Assembly: GCA_029258975.1 (NCBI GenBank)
Contig: JAPDJS010000002.1
Location: 8,297 to 72,296 of the forward strand
DNA length: 64,000 nt
Direction of reading: 5' to 3'
Source of the DNA: Thermoplasmatota archaeon
GTDB taxonomy: Archaea; Thermoplasmatota; B47-G6; B47-G6B; 47-G6
Shown here one piece after another: positions 45,320 through 57,656 of the stretch; the stretch's first letter is position 1, and the number at the start of each line of letters is the position of its first letter. A model generated the notes under the pieces. That model made no database searches, had not been told where the DNA came from, and saw only the letters and a program-made list of their open reading frames with translations. The translations under genes were made by a program, and so were the position numbers.

Positions 45320-45432
45320 ACCTCATCAACTCGATGAAAAACCCTATTTAGTTCTTATATATCATTTTTAGTTTTTTCACCTAATAAAGGTATTGCTAGT
45401 GGATTTTTCATCTTTGGCCTAAGGTATTTCCT

Positions 45433-47127
45433 CTAAATTTTTTCGGGCATCTCAATACCCAAAAGCTCAAATGATTCTTCTAATGCTCTTGCTGCAAGAA
45501 GTACTAGTACTGCTCGTGTTTTTTTCTTATTTTCGTCTTTCTCATGAAGTACTGGACAGTTATCGTAAAATCTATTAAATGTTGATGCCAAATCCGAGGC
45601 ATACTTGGCAACAATGTATGGTCTACGAGTGAGTGCTGCTTCCTCAACAAAATCTCTAAATTGTAGTATCTTTCTTAAAAGTTTGATTTCCCACTCGTGT
45701 TCTAAGGAGGGTGTTCTAATATCAAGAAGATCTTCATTTAGTTTATTTAAAATCCCCTTTGCACGGACAAAAGAATACATCACAAAAGGTGCTGAGTCTC
45801 CTTCGAGGGATAGGGCTTCTTCCCACTTAAATGTTATTTGCTTTTCAAGCTGTACTTTAACAATATTGTATCTTACAGCACCAATTCCAATCTTTTCTGA
45901 AATTGCCCTGGCTTCATCTTTATTCATTTCTGGACGTCTTTTTATGAGCTCTTCATACGCTTTTTCAATGGCTTCATTGATAAAATCATCTAAATATACA
46001 ACACGACCCTTTCTTGTGGACATTTTCCCTCCTGGAAGCGATACAAATGAGTAAAAAACGATTTCTGGGGGTTTTCCTCCCAAAATTTCAACAATACGTC
46101 TTATAAATGTTCCTTCTAGTTTGTGATCTTCGCCAAGAATATTTATTAGCTGATCAGCCCGTGAAGACTTCTCCAAATGATACGCTATATCTCTTAGCAC
46201 ATATAGGCTAGTACCATCCGAACGAGTAAGATAAATGGCAGTATCTTTCATTCCTTTTGTAATCTCAGGGCAAATGTCCTTTAGATCTACGTATAAAGCT
46301 CCCGTTTCGTCCCTACGCAATAGCCCGTGTTCAGAAAGCTTTTTTATTACTTCTTTAACGTGTCCTTCCAAAACAAATTTAGATTCCTTCACAAACGAAT
46401 CGAATTCTACATTTATCCTTTTCAATGATGCAATAATGTCCTTCATTACAGCATCTACGATTCTCTCAAAAATATCTTTTAGCTCTCCGTTTTCGTATTT
46501 CCTAATGATGTTTAGTACTTCGCTCTGCAAACCTTTGCTTTCGATTTCTTCATTTGCCTTTCGATATATCTTCACATATTCGTACGCACTTTCCTCTTTA
46601 GGAAAGCCATATTTAAGACATCCCCAAACAAGTGATGCTATTTGGAATCCCATGTCATCCACATAGTATTCTGTTATTACATCAAACCCATATGCCCTCA
46701 AAATTCTGGCTATGGAATCTCCTACAATAGGATTGCGCGCGCGCCCCACATGAAGTGGTCCTGTAGGATTTGCGGAGGTGTGTTCCAACAAAACTTTTGT
46801 CTTTTTCTTCGGAAAAATTAATAGTTTACCGTAAGTCCTAAAGGATTCTACAATCTCCAATAATGCTTTTTCATAATCAATCCAAAAATTAAGGTATGGA
46901 CCTACTGCCTTTATATCTTTGAACTTAGCCCTCAGTTCTTCATCTTTCTCTAATTCTTTAGCAATTTCCATTGGATTTTTATTTAACTCTTTAGAAATTT
47001 TAAAACAAGGAAGAGATAAATCTCCATATTTCTCTGGAGAGTATGTTATATCATACCTTGAGAGTTTTATTTCGTACTTTTTATGAATTTTTGAGAGAAT
47101 TTCATTCCTTGCGTCTAAAATATCCAT
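45433..47127 (-). CDS. argS: Arginyl-tRNA synthetase
   Basis: 564 residues, class I. The HIGH-type motif is NPTGPLHVGRARN, the KMSKS-type is GGKMSTRKGRVV, and the C-terminal anticodon-binding domain has APFVMYSFVRAKGIL. ATG 47127 stands 17 bp after the aRF1 stop and gives MDILDARNEIL. The longer frame from 47181 would overlap aRF1 by 38 bp and is less likely, although overlaps of that size occur elsewhere in this window. Confidence 0.95.
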   Translation of the reverse strand: MDILDARNEILSKIHKKYEIKLSRYDITYSPEKYGDLSLPCFKISKELNKNPMEIAKELEKDEELRAKFKDIKAVGPYLNFWIDYEKALLEIVESFRTYGKLLIFPKKKTKVLLEHTSANPTGPLHVGRARNPIVGDSIARILRAYGFDVITEYYVDDMGFQIASLVWGCLKYGFPKEESAYEYVKIYRKANEEIESKGLQSEVLNIIRKYENGELKDIFERIVDAVMKDIIASLKRINVEFDSFVKESKFVLEGHVKEVIKKLSEHGLLRRDETGALYVDLKDICPEITKGMKDTAIYLTRSDGTSLYVLRDIAYHLEKSSRADQLINILGEDHKLEGTFIRRIVEILGGKPPEIVFYSFVSLPGGKMSTRKGRVVYLDDFINEAIEKAYEELIKRRPEMNKDEARAISEKIGIGAVRYNIVKVQLEKQITFKWEEALSLEGDSAPFVMYSFVRAKGILNKLNEDLLDIRTPSLEHEWEIKLLRKILQFRDFVEEAALTRRPYIVAKYASDLASTFNRFYDNCPVLHEKDENKKKTRAVLVLLAARALEESFELLGIEMPEKI

Positions 47128-47143
47128 AACTTTCGCCCTCACT

Positions 47144-48367
47144 TCAAACACTATATCTAAGATATGCTCCCAAACCACCAAAAGTCCTGTAGAACATTAC
47201 TCCCTCATCAGAATCTGTAGAGATCATTATCAACTCTGCGCCTGTCTCTTCCGCTAATTTTCCTACATATTCAACGATATCTTCTCTCTTCTGTTCCATT
47301 GGAGAGTTACAATGAGGACACATCTTTTGAGCTACTTCTGCATCTGAATCTACAATCTCAATCTCTTCGTAGCCACAAGATGGGCATCGATGTAAAACTA
47401 CATCTTTTCTAAGACCCTCAGATATCAGTACTTTATCAGCAGCGCCGCTCTTTAGCGCATTAATAACATTTTTGAACCCGTATGTGACTTTATTGGCTGT
47501 TGAAGGTTTGAGACTCGTACTAATGAATTCATTCACTATCCTTTTTTCCCTTGATATCTTCAGATCTTCAACAGCCTCCGATATTCTTTCGACAAGCTCT
47601 CTAAGACCATATTCGTCAGAATATCCTGTGTCAAACACTCCTAAAACCTTATTTCTTAAATTAGGATGCAAATATTCTTGTTTTATGAAAAATTCCTTTG
47701 TAGGCCCTGGTCCTCCAATAAAAATACCTCTCAAGTTGGGTTCATTTAAAAATGCAGATGCAGCAACGTCTGCTACCTTCTTAAAGAATTCATGTGCAGC
47801 TTGTTCTATTAAACGCTCAAAACGTCTCGAAGACTGCCCTCCCTGCCTGTGTTTTCCAGGAACTCGTGATTCAAAAGACGCTATTACGTCAAGTCTCCTT
47901 CCTCTAAGAATTCCTATGGCAGCTTCCTTCCTATCGAGGGTTATCAGTCCATAAACATCCTTCTCTTTGAGTAATTCTTTGAGAGGATCCAGCATGAACT
48001 TTGTGTCACAGTGGTATATACTAAAGTTAAGCGGTTCTGGTGGCTCAATTACGAACGTGACGAAATCTGTCTTCCCTGGACCTATTATTACTTCCCCTGA
48101 AAATGCCGCCAATCCATTAGGTGGAGATCTCTTAAAGTGCTTTAATCTTTCAATTAATGCATCTATTGCTGCCATTACGCCTTTTCTTACTTGTTTAGAC
48201 TTTATGTTCTGAGATATAGAATACTCTTGTCGTAACATATTAAGTATATCTGCCATGTCTGTGTTTCCTGGAATGTATAAACTCACTAAGTTCGTACCAT
48301 AACCCTGGTACTTTTCTAATTCCTCAATTAACCTTTTTAACTCATAACGCTTGAAATCATCATTCAT
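47144..48367 (-). CDS. prf1: Peptide chain release factor aRF1
   Basis: 407 residues. The stop-codon recognition NIKS is in SISQNIKSKQVRKGV. The peptidyl-hydrolysis motif GGQ is in RQGGQSSRRFERL. The C-terminal domain has the zinc-binding cysteines CPSCGYEEIEI and CPHCNSPM. It releases finished peptides at all three stop codons in archaea. GGTGAA is 5 nt before ATG. It heads a minus-strand string with argS. Confidence 0.97.
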   Translation of the reverse strand: MNDDFKRYELKRLIEELEKYQGYGTNLVSLYIPGNTDMADILNMLRQEYSISQNIKSKQVRKGVMAAIDALIERLKHFKRSPPNGLAAFSGEVIIGPGKTDFVTFVIEPPEPLNFSIYHCDTKFMLDPLKELLKEKDVYGLITLDRKEAAIGILRGRRLDVIASFESRVPGKHRQGGQSSRRFERLIEQAAHEFFKKVADVAASAFLNEPNLRGIFIGGPGPTKEFFIKQEYLHPNLRNKVLGVFDTGYSDEYGLRELVERISEAVEDLKISREKRIVNEFISTSLKPSTANKVTYGFKNVINALKSGAADKVLISEGLRKDVVLHRCPSCGYEEIEIVDSDAEVAQKMCPHCNSPMEQKREDIVEYVGKLAEETGAELIMISTDSDEGVMFYRTFGGLGAYLRYSV

Positions 48368-48424
48368 TTAACTTCACCTACTAATTTTTATTTTGATTAA
48401 CCCATTAGTCAGAGTGTGAGAGAC

Positions 48425-49102
48425 ATGATCGTGATTAGCATAGGAGGATCTATAGTATCTAAAGAAAAAATAAACGTTGAATATATAAAGAAAGTCTCTG
48501 AGATCATAAGAAAAGCTTCAAAGAATTATAAATTAGGTGTGGTCATAGGTGGCGGAAAACTAGCGAGGGAATATATTAAAGGTGCCAAAAATCTTACTCA
48601 AAACACATATATTTTGGATAAAATAGGTATAGCAGCCACAAGACTAAACGCAATGCTATTTCTAGCTGAGCTTAACGACATTGCTTATCCTAAAGTCCCT
48701 GAAACTGTTGATGAAGCAATAGAGTACTTACAGTCAAATAACATTGTTATAATGGGGGGTACAGAGCCTGGTCATACAACGGATGCTGTCGCAGCACTTC
48801 TTGCAGAGAGAACTAATGCTGATAGACTAATAATTGCTACAAACGTAGACGGTATCTATGATAAAGATCCTAGAGAATTTCCAAACGCTAAAAAGCTAAA
48901 GAAACTCACATTTAATGAACTAATTAAAATAGTCATGAATATTGAGTATTCTCCTGGAGTAAATGCGGTTATAGATCATCTCGCAGCAATGATTATTGCA
49001 AGGTCAAAAATTAAGACATATGTAATATATGGAGAAGATCTAGAAGAGTTAGAAAGAGCCATATATGGAAAAGAAGTAAGAGGGAGTGTTGTAGATGGTT
49101 GA
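48425..49102 (+). CDS. pyrH: UMP kinase (archaeal type)
   Basis: 225 residues of the amino-acid-kinase fold. The N-terminus IVISIGGSIVSKE and GVVIGGGKLAREYI hold the phosphate-binding glycines. GGTEPGHTTDAVAALLAE and ATNVDGIYDKDPRE are family signatures. It phosphorylates UMP to UDP. ATG 48425 is preferred over GTG 48416, because the latter overlaps a GTGTGAG ribosome-binding stretch. The 3' end overlaps the zinc-ribbon gene by 8 bp. Confidence 0.93.
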   Translation: MIVISIGGSIVSKEKINVEYIKKVSEIIRKASKNYKLGVVIGGGKLAREYIKGAKNLTQNTYILDKIGIAATRLNAMLFLAELNDIAYPKVPETVDEAIEYLQSNNIVIMGGTEPGHTTDAVAALLAERTNADRLIIATNVDGIYDKDPREFPNAKKLKKLTFNELIKIVMNIEYSPGVNAVIDHLAAMIIARSKIKTYVIYGEDLEELERAIYGKEVRGSVVDG

Positions 49103-49310
49103 TGAAAAAACGTCAGAATCTCAAGTTCCTCTTCATTCACATTGTATTGTTTGTGGAAGGCCTATAAGATATGGTGAGATGTTTTGCTCAGAAGCATGTA
49201 GAAGACAATATGAAAATATGGTAAAAACCAGAAGAAGAATGTCATTAATAATGTGGGCCCTTATGATGGCAATAATCGCTATAATTATAATTAGTACCTA
49301 CTTTTTGTGA
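49095..49310 (+). CDS. Zinc-ribbon membrane protein (DUF2116-like)
   Basis: 71 residues. One treble-clef-like zinc ribbon (HCIVCGRPIRYGEMFCSEAC, four cysteines) is followed by a single membrane helix (IMWALMMAIIAIIIISTYF). The family is widespread in archaea with unknown function. The start overlaps the end of pyrH by 8 bp. Confidence 0.85.
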   Translation: MVDEKTSESQVPLHSHCIVCGRPIRYGEMFCSEACRRQYENMVKTRRRMSLIMWALMMAIIAIIIISTYFL

Positions 49311-49312
49311 GA

Positions 49313-49555
49313 TCACCTATACCTTTCAATCACTGTAGCAGTTACAGTATGCTTTACACCTGGTATGGAACTTACAGTCTCAACGAGGACTTTCCTTAGA
49401 TCTTCTGGTTTATCTGTCTCAAACTTTGCAATGAGATCATATTGACCAGTTATTAACACGAGTTCCTTAAGTTGTGGGATCTTAAGTAGCTCGCTAATTA
49501 CGCGATCAAGCTTTGCTACCTCAATCTCAAAGAATACGTAATACTCAAACTTCAT
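49313..49555 (-). CDS. Stand-alone Lrp/AsnC ligand-binding (RAM) domain, second copy
   Basis: 80 residues with the RAM pattern FEYYVFFEIEVAKL...PQLKELVLITGQYDLIAKFE...IPGVKHTVTATVIER. No DNA-binding domain. ATG is 6 nt after GGTGAC. It is similar in build to the protein at 4069-4302 but clearly diverged from it. Confidence 0.85.
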   Translation of the reverse strand: MKFEYYVFFEIEVAKLDRVISELLKIPQLKELVLITGQYDLIAKFETDKPEDLRKVLVETVSSIPGVKHTVTATVIERYR

Positions 49556-49743
49556 CTTCGAGTCACCTCTATCTTATATTATTTCTTTTAAAATGACTTT
49601 TTAGGAATTTCGATATACTCTTCTTAACATAATCTATGGCGATCAATATCAAAATAGAGAGCTTTTCTAGAGATTATTTTAAAGTAAAATAAGCGAACAT
49701 CACATCCCTTTTATCAATATTTTTAATGAGAATTAGTGGGAGG

Positions 49744-49874
49744 GGTGGTCTGACAGCGTCCCGGGCTTCCCGCCGCCTCTCGGACGGCAGTACAACCCAG
49801 GGCGCTGGCGGGCTTAGCTTCCGGGTTCGGAATGAGACCGGGCGTTTCCCCGCCGCTATGGCCGTCAGACCACC
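49744..49874 (-). rRNA. 5S ribosomal RNA
   Basis: On the minus strand the ends GTGGTCTGAC and GTCAGACCAC pair as helix I. The interior shows TCTCATTCCGAACCCGGAAG followed by CTAAGCCCGCCAGCG, the standard 5S core. It follows the 23S gene as the last gene of the operon. The ends are estimated to within about 3 nt. Confidence 0.92.
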
Positions 49875-49918
49875 CCTCATCCGCCTGATGACATGAGGGG
49901 ATGAGGGGTAATAAGATG

Positions 49919-49938
49919 AATGACCACGGTATGTGATG
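49919..49938 (-). repeat. 23S processing stem, 3' arm
   Basis: Bases 49919-49938 are the exact reverse complement of 52976-52995. The pair brings both ends of 23S together, forming the pre-rRNA stem cut by the archaeal splicing endonuclease at a bulge-helix-bulge. Confidence 0.85.
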
Positions 49939-49939
49939 A

Positions 49940-52966
<3,027 letters not shown>

Positions 52967-52975
52967 CACCCGGGC

Positions 52976-52995
52976 CATCACATACCGTGGTCATT
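52976..52995 (-). repeat. 23S processing stem, 5' arm
   Basis: Perfect 20-bp complement of 49919-49938. Confidence 0.85.
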
Positions 52996-53097
52996 GGATC
53001 CTCAATGAAGAGGATCCTACCACCTTCCCCGATCGAGCCACTAGGCTCGTCGGGTGCATTAAATTTGAACGATTGATGATTCGATGAGCATGATTAA

Positions 53098-53174
53098 TGG
53101 TGGACCCGCCGGGATTTGAACCCGGGACCTCCGCCTTGCAAGGGCGGCGATCTTCCAGGCTGATCTACGGGCCC
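53098..53174 (-). tRNA. tRNA-Ala (UGC) in the rRNA spacer
   Basis: The acceptor arms GGGCCCG and CGGGTCC pair with one G-U. The anticodon arm is CCGCC-CTTGCAA-GGCGG (anticodon UGC). The T-arm is CCGGG-TTCAAAT-CCCGG. CCA is encoded (53098-53100). It lies between 16S and 23S, the typical euryarchaeal position. Confidence 0.97.
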
Positions 53175-53265
53175 GTATGCGTTTATCTTGAAACATGGGC
53201 CCGTATATAAAGTTTCTTGTAATGACTTCGTGACAAATATGTGACAAAGTGAATAAGCGCGCTCA

Positions 53266-53290
53266 CTCAGGTGGGTATACTCCTTCTGTA
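53266..53290 (-). repeat. 16S processing stem, 3' arm
   Basis: A 25-bp perfect reverse complement of 54847-54871. An inner second stem continues it (53299-53315 with 54821-54837). Together they form the pre-16S processing helix. Confidence 0.85.
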
Positions 53291-53331
53291 GTTTGGTGCC
53301 TGGTAGGCCCCCAACATCCGAATTGATCCCG

Positions 53332-54822
<1,491 letters not shown>

Positions 54823-54846
54823 TGGGGGCCTACCAGGTCTCACCTC

Positions 54847-54871
54847 TACAGAAGGAGTATACCCACCTGAG
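54847..54871 (-). repeat. 16S processing stem, 5' arm
   Basis: Exact reverse complement of 53266-53290. Confidence 0.85.
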
Positions 54872-54914
54872 GCCCAAGAGTTTCCTCCCCGTTTGGGGAG
54901 GCGTTTCTTGGGCC
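54871..54914 (-). other. Symmetric leader hairpin before the 16S processing stem
   Basis: On the minus strand GGCCCAAGA pairs with TCTTGGGCC and CCTCCCC pairs with GGGGAGG around an AAAC loop. A symmetric internal loop of four to five nt (AACG opposite AAAC) separates the two helices. It directly abuts the 16S processing stem in the pre-rRNA leader. Confidence 0.7.
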
Positions 54915-54978
54915 CGCACTTAATGATCTTGATTCATAAGAGGAGTGCAAAGATCTGGATTTATTCTAATAAGGGATC

Positions 54979-54990
54979 CTATATATATCT
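54979..54990 (-). promoter_or_regulatory. Candidate rRNA operon TATA box
   Basis: The minus strand reads GATATATATAGG about 65 bp before the leader hairpin and just after the H/ACA RNA candidate. It fits an archaeal TATA element for the rRNA operon, with a start point expected near 54955-54965. Confidence 0.5.
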
Positions 54991-54998
54991 TGCGTGTG

Positions 54999-55076
54999 AA
55001 ATGTGCCCGCGCTTGGAACGAGGTCGCTCACAGTAGGGATTGCTCCCTACTTGCGACCCCCGCCGGACGCGGGCAA
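54999..55076 (-). ncRNA. Candidate H/ACA box guide RNA (single hairpin with K-turn)
   Basis: On the minus strand, the lower stem GCCCGCG pairs with CGCGGGC, followed at once by ACA (55004-55002). Above it lies an internal pocket (TCCGGCG opposite GTTCCAAG). Then comes an 8-bp stem GGGGTCGC with GCGACCTC, and a kink-turn-like asymmetric loop (TGTGA opposite AA). The apical helix GTAGGGA is closed by a GCAA tetraloop. This is the canonical archaeal H/ACA pseudouridylation guide, bound by L7Ae, Cbf5, Nop10 and Gar1. The target is not assigned. Confidence 0.7.
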
Positions 55077-55187
55077 TATTATTATACATCACTGAAGTAT
55101 ATTGGAGTTTCTTAACATCTATTTGATAATAAAGTAGATCATACCACTCATATTTTGTCATAAAGAAGTAAAAATTTAAGCATCCCA

Positions 55188-55200
55188 AGCTTTATATATT
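55188..55200 (+). promoter_or_regulatory. TATA box of tRNA-Ser
   Basis: GCTTTATATATTTC (about 55187-55200) lies about 30-40 bp before the tRNA-Ser 5' end. Confidence 0.55.
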
Positions 55201-55228
55201 TCGTGAAAATAATAATGATTAGCCCTAT

Positions 55229-55315
55229 GCGGGGGTAGCCTAGCTGGCTAGGGCGCCGGCCTGCTAAGCCGGTGGGCGCAAGCCCGCGCGGGTTCGAATC
55301 CCGCCCCCCGCGCCA
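55229..55315 (+). tRNA. tRNA-Ser (GCU)
   Basis: The acceptor arms GCGGGGG and CCCCCGC pair perfectly. The anticodon arm CCGGC-CTGCTAA-GCCGG gives GCU. A long variable arm GGGCGCAAGCCC identifies a class II tRNA. Discriminator G with CCA encoded (55313-55315). Confidence 0.96.
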
Positions 55316-55330
55316 ATTCTTCAAACACTT

Positions 55331-57133
55331 TTATCTTTTCAACATAATCTTTATTCTTCCATCCCTAATTTCAACTACATTTCCCATTCTTAGTAACTCA
55401 CGAAGAGAATACCACAATATAGAGTGTCTTCTAGGTGGTGACTCTATTCTTAAGTGTTTCTTTATTAATTCAAGATTTTCTTGATCCATTTGGGGTTCCA
55501 CTATTATTATATCTCCGCCGTTTGTGAGTATCTTTGTGTTTCCAACACTAGCTAGCATATTAAAGAGGATAAATAATGCACAAAATGAGTAATAATCAGT
55601 CTCAATGTTGGCATTTCCGATGATTTCTATATTATTTCTTCCAGGAGGGATTACTGCCCTAAGAATATTGAACTTAACTTTACCTTTTTCAGGTCTTTTG
55701 CTCATAAGCGTTTTTATAGCTCCTAGGATCGCAATAGACTCTCTAGGACTTAGTTTAAGATCTTCAATAAGCTCTGATATTGTTTTACTTATTATTTCTC
55801 TGCTTATATCAGCACGAGGCTCTGTGAGGTATACCATCATAATGTTTACATCCTGATGTCTGCTTATGGGAAATATGCTAATCGTAATATCTTTACTGGA
55901 ATCTTGTGGTGAGATGATACGTATAGGTCTGTTAATTGGCATTTTTGTAGAAAGAATAATATCCAAAAGCCTTTGAGAGACTTCTGGTGGCAGAATGCTC
56001 CATATATTCTTTCCTAGAATTTCATCCTTTTTGAGATTTATGTCCAAGGTTTCCAAAAACGTGTCATTCACATACAAAATTATATCCTTCTTATATACGC
56101 ATATCCCGATATGCGTAATAGCATCCATTTCGCTGAAAAACCTTAACGCAATTGCTGTATGGACGTCCTCAATACCTTCTGGTCCTAGCTTTATAATTTC
56201 TATCAAATCTTCATATCTTCTTATAAAATAACTATTTTCCCCTATTGTCATTATTTCCCCATATTCTACGTTTATTTCAGTGAGTTCTCCCTTTAGATAT
56301 TCCTCGAGATTTTCAATAATTTCTTTGTGTCCATATATTTTCTCTATTTTCTCATCTTTAACTACAGCAACGCCGCCATCTTTAGGTATCTCTATTGAGC
56401 TTACTGTTATGACATGCCCCTCGTCCTTATCTCTCAAGAATTTAATTATGCTTTTATTGTTCCCTATTACAACAGTTTCTTCACTCTCAGACAACAAAAA
56501 TGTCTCTAAACGTCTTGATTCTTCTTCCCCAAACCTTTCCCTTATGGCACTTAAAAGATCTTCTATAAAAACGGCACCATTTGTATTTAAACCTAAAATC
56601 TCCTTTACTCTGGCAGGAACGTAAATTCTTTGTTCATCTAGAAGATAAATATTGTTGGACTGTTCTATACCCCTCATTGCCATAATTCTTATGTAGTCCC
56701 TAATTTTTTCTCTTCTATGTGCTTTTCTTAGTTTCGATTCAACCTTAATCGTTAAAGAAACTATAATCAGGAGAAGCATAATTCCCACTAAGGTTGCTTC
56801 TAAGAAGTTTGTTCTTGCAATTAAAATCAGTGCAATACCTGCTGCTGAGAAAAGCATCATAAAGGAATATAGCATTGCCTCTAGAATTATGGCTTCTTCT
56901 GAGATGCCTTCGATTATGTAAATAACAATTCGCTCCCTAACTAATGTTAGGTATGTCCCAAAAAGGATGGACACAACTATGAAATCAATAAGTAGAACAT
57001 AATATGAAAAAGCCGCCTCTTTAACATTTGGCCAACCTATAGTATAAACCACAATAGTCATACTTACTATAAGTCCTATACTAATGAGATACGCCAAAAT
57101 TAAATACGCATAGGGAGATTTTGTCTCTTCCAT
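55331..57133 (-). CDS. Membrane PAS-domain sensor protein, degenerate histidine-kinase-like
   Basis: 600 residues. Four to five membrane helices occupy the first 150. A cytoplasmic middle follows, then a PAS-like domain (about 345-450, ITHIGICVYKKDIILYVND... LGKNIWSILPPEV). The C-terminal 150 residues follow the kinase layout: a dimerisation-like helix with SREIISKTISELIEDLKLS, then a region where an ATPase domain would lie. The conserved His and the N, G1 and G2 boxes are absent or unrecognisable. I infer a non-catalytic signal protein. The gene lies 16 bp from tRNA-Ser, convergent with it. Confidence 0.65.
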   Translation of the reverse strand: MEETKSPYAYLILAYLISIGLIVSMTIVVYTIGWPNVKEAAFSYYVLLIDFIVVSILFGTYLTLVRERIVIYIIEGISEEAIILEAMLYSFMMLFSAAGIALILIARTNFLEATLVGIMLLLIIVSLTIKVESKLRKAHRREKIRDYIRIMAMRGIEQSNNIYLLDEQRIYVPARVKEILGLNTNGAVFIEDLLSAIRERFGEEESRRLETFLLSESEETVVIGNNKSIIKFLRDKDEGHVITVSSIEIPKDGGVAVVKDEKIEKIYGHKEIIENLEEYLKGELTEINVEYGEIMTIGENSYFIRRYEDLIEIIKLGPEGIEDVHTAIALRFFSEMDAITHIGICVYKKDIILYVNDTFLETLDINLKKDEILGKNIWSILPPEVSQRLLDIILSTKMPINRPIRIISPQDSSKDITISIFPISRHQDVNIMMVYLTEPRADISREIISKTISELIEDLKLSPRESIAILGAIKTLMSKRPEKGKVKFNILRAVIPPGRNNIEIIGNANIETDYYSFCALFILFNMLASVGNTKILTNGGDIIIVEPQMDQENLELIKKHLRIESPPRRHSILWYSLRELLRMGNVVEIRDGRIKIMLKR

Positions 57134-57252
57134 GGTAAGCCCCCAGAATGAAAGAGGCCTCTATCACTTTAGTTATTTTTAGATAAAATAAAAATAAAAT
57201 TTTCCTTTTATTATATGTCGTAATTAACAATCTTTTTGCTCGAGGTGATTGT

Positions 57253-57654
57253 ATGAAGTTTGTTTTTACTGAAAATGCTCCAAAGCCTGTAGGACCATAC
57301 TCGCAAGCCGTTAGAGCCGGAAACTTCGTTTTTATTTCGGGACAAATTCCGCTTGACCCGAAAACAGGACATATTGTGGGCAATAATATAAAGGAACAAG
57401 CAAAAAAAGCTTTAGAAAATATTAAAGCTATAGTTGAAGCTGCAGGAGGTTCAATAAAGAACATTGTAAAAGTAAATGTATATATCAAGGATATAAACTT
57501 ATTTGAAGAGTTTAACGCCGTCTATGAAGAGTTCTTTGAGGAGCACAAACCTGCCAGAGCTGTTGTTGAGGTTTCTGGAATTCCAAAAGGTGTTCTAGTA
57601 GAAATAGAAGCCATAGCATATATACCAAAAAGAAGGAGGAGAAGGAAGCGCTGA
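57253..57654 (+). CDS. ridA: RidA family enamine/imine deaminase
   Basis: 133 residues. The family N-terminus [20 protein letters not shown] and the active-site arginine in the C-terminal [20 protein letters not shown] are present. It hydrolyses reactive 2-aminoacrylate-type enamines from PLP enzymes. It converges with the aminotransferase gene 2 bp away, whose chemistry would fit. ATG is 3 nt after GAGGTGAT. Confidence 0.95.
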   Translation: MKFVFTENAPKPVGPYSQAVRAGNFVFISGQIPLDPKTGHIVGNNIKEQAKKALENIKAIVEAAGGSIKNIVKVNVYIKDINLFEEFNAVYEEFFEEHKPARAVVEVSGIPKGVLVEIEAIAYIPKRRRRRKR

Positions 57655-57656
57655 TC

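Noticed and set aside
47128..47181. Longer ArgS start overlapping aRF1 by 38 bp
   Set aside because: ATG 47127 gives the family N-terminus after a GTGAGGG site. The extension is not needed, although it is not strictly excluded.
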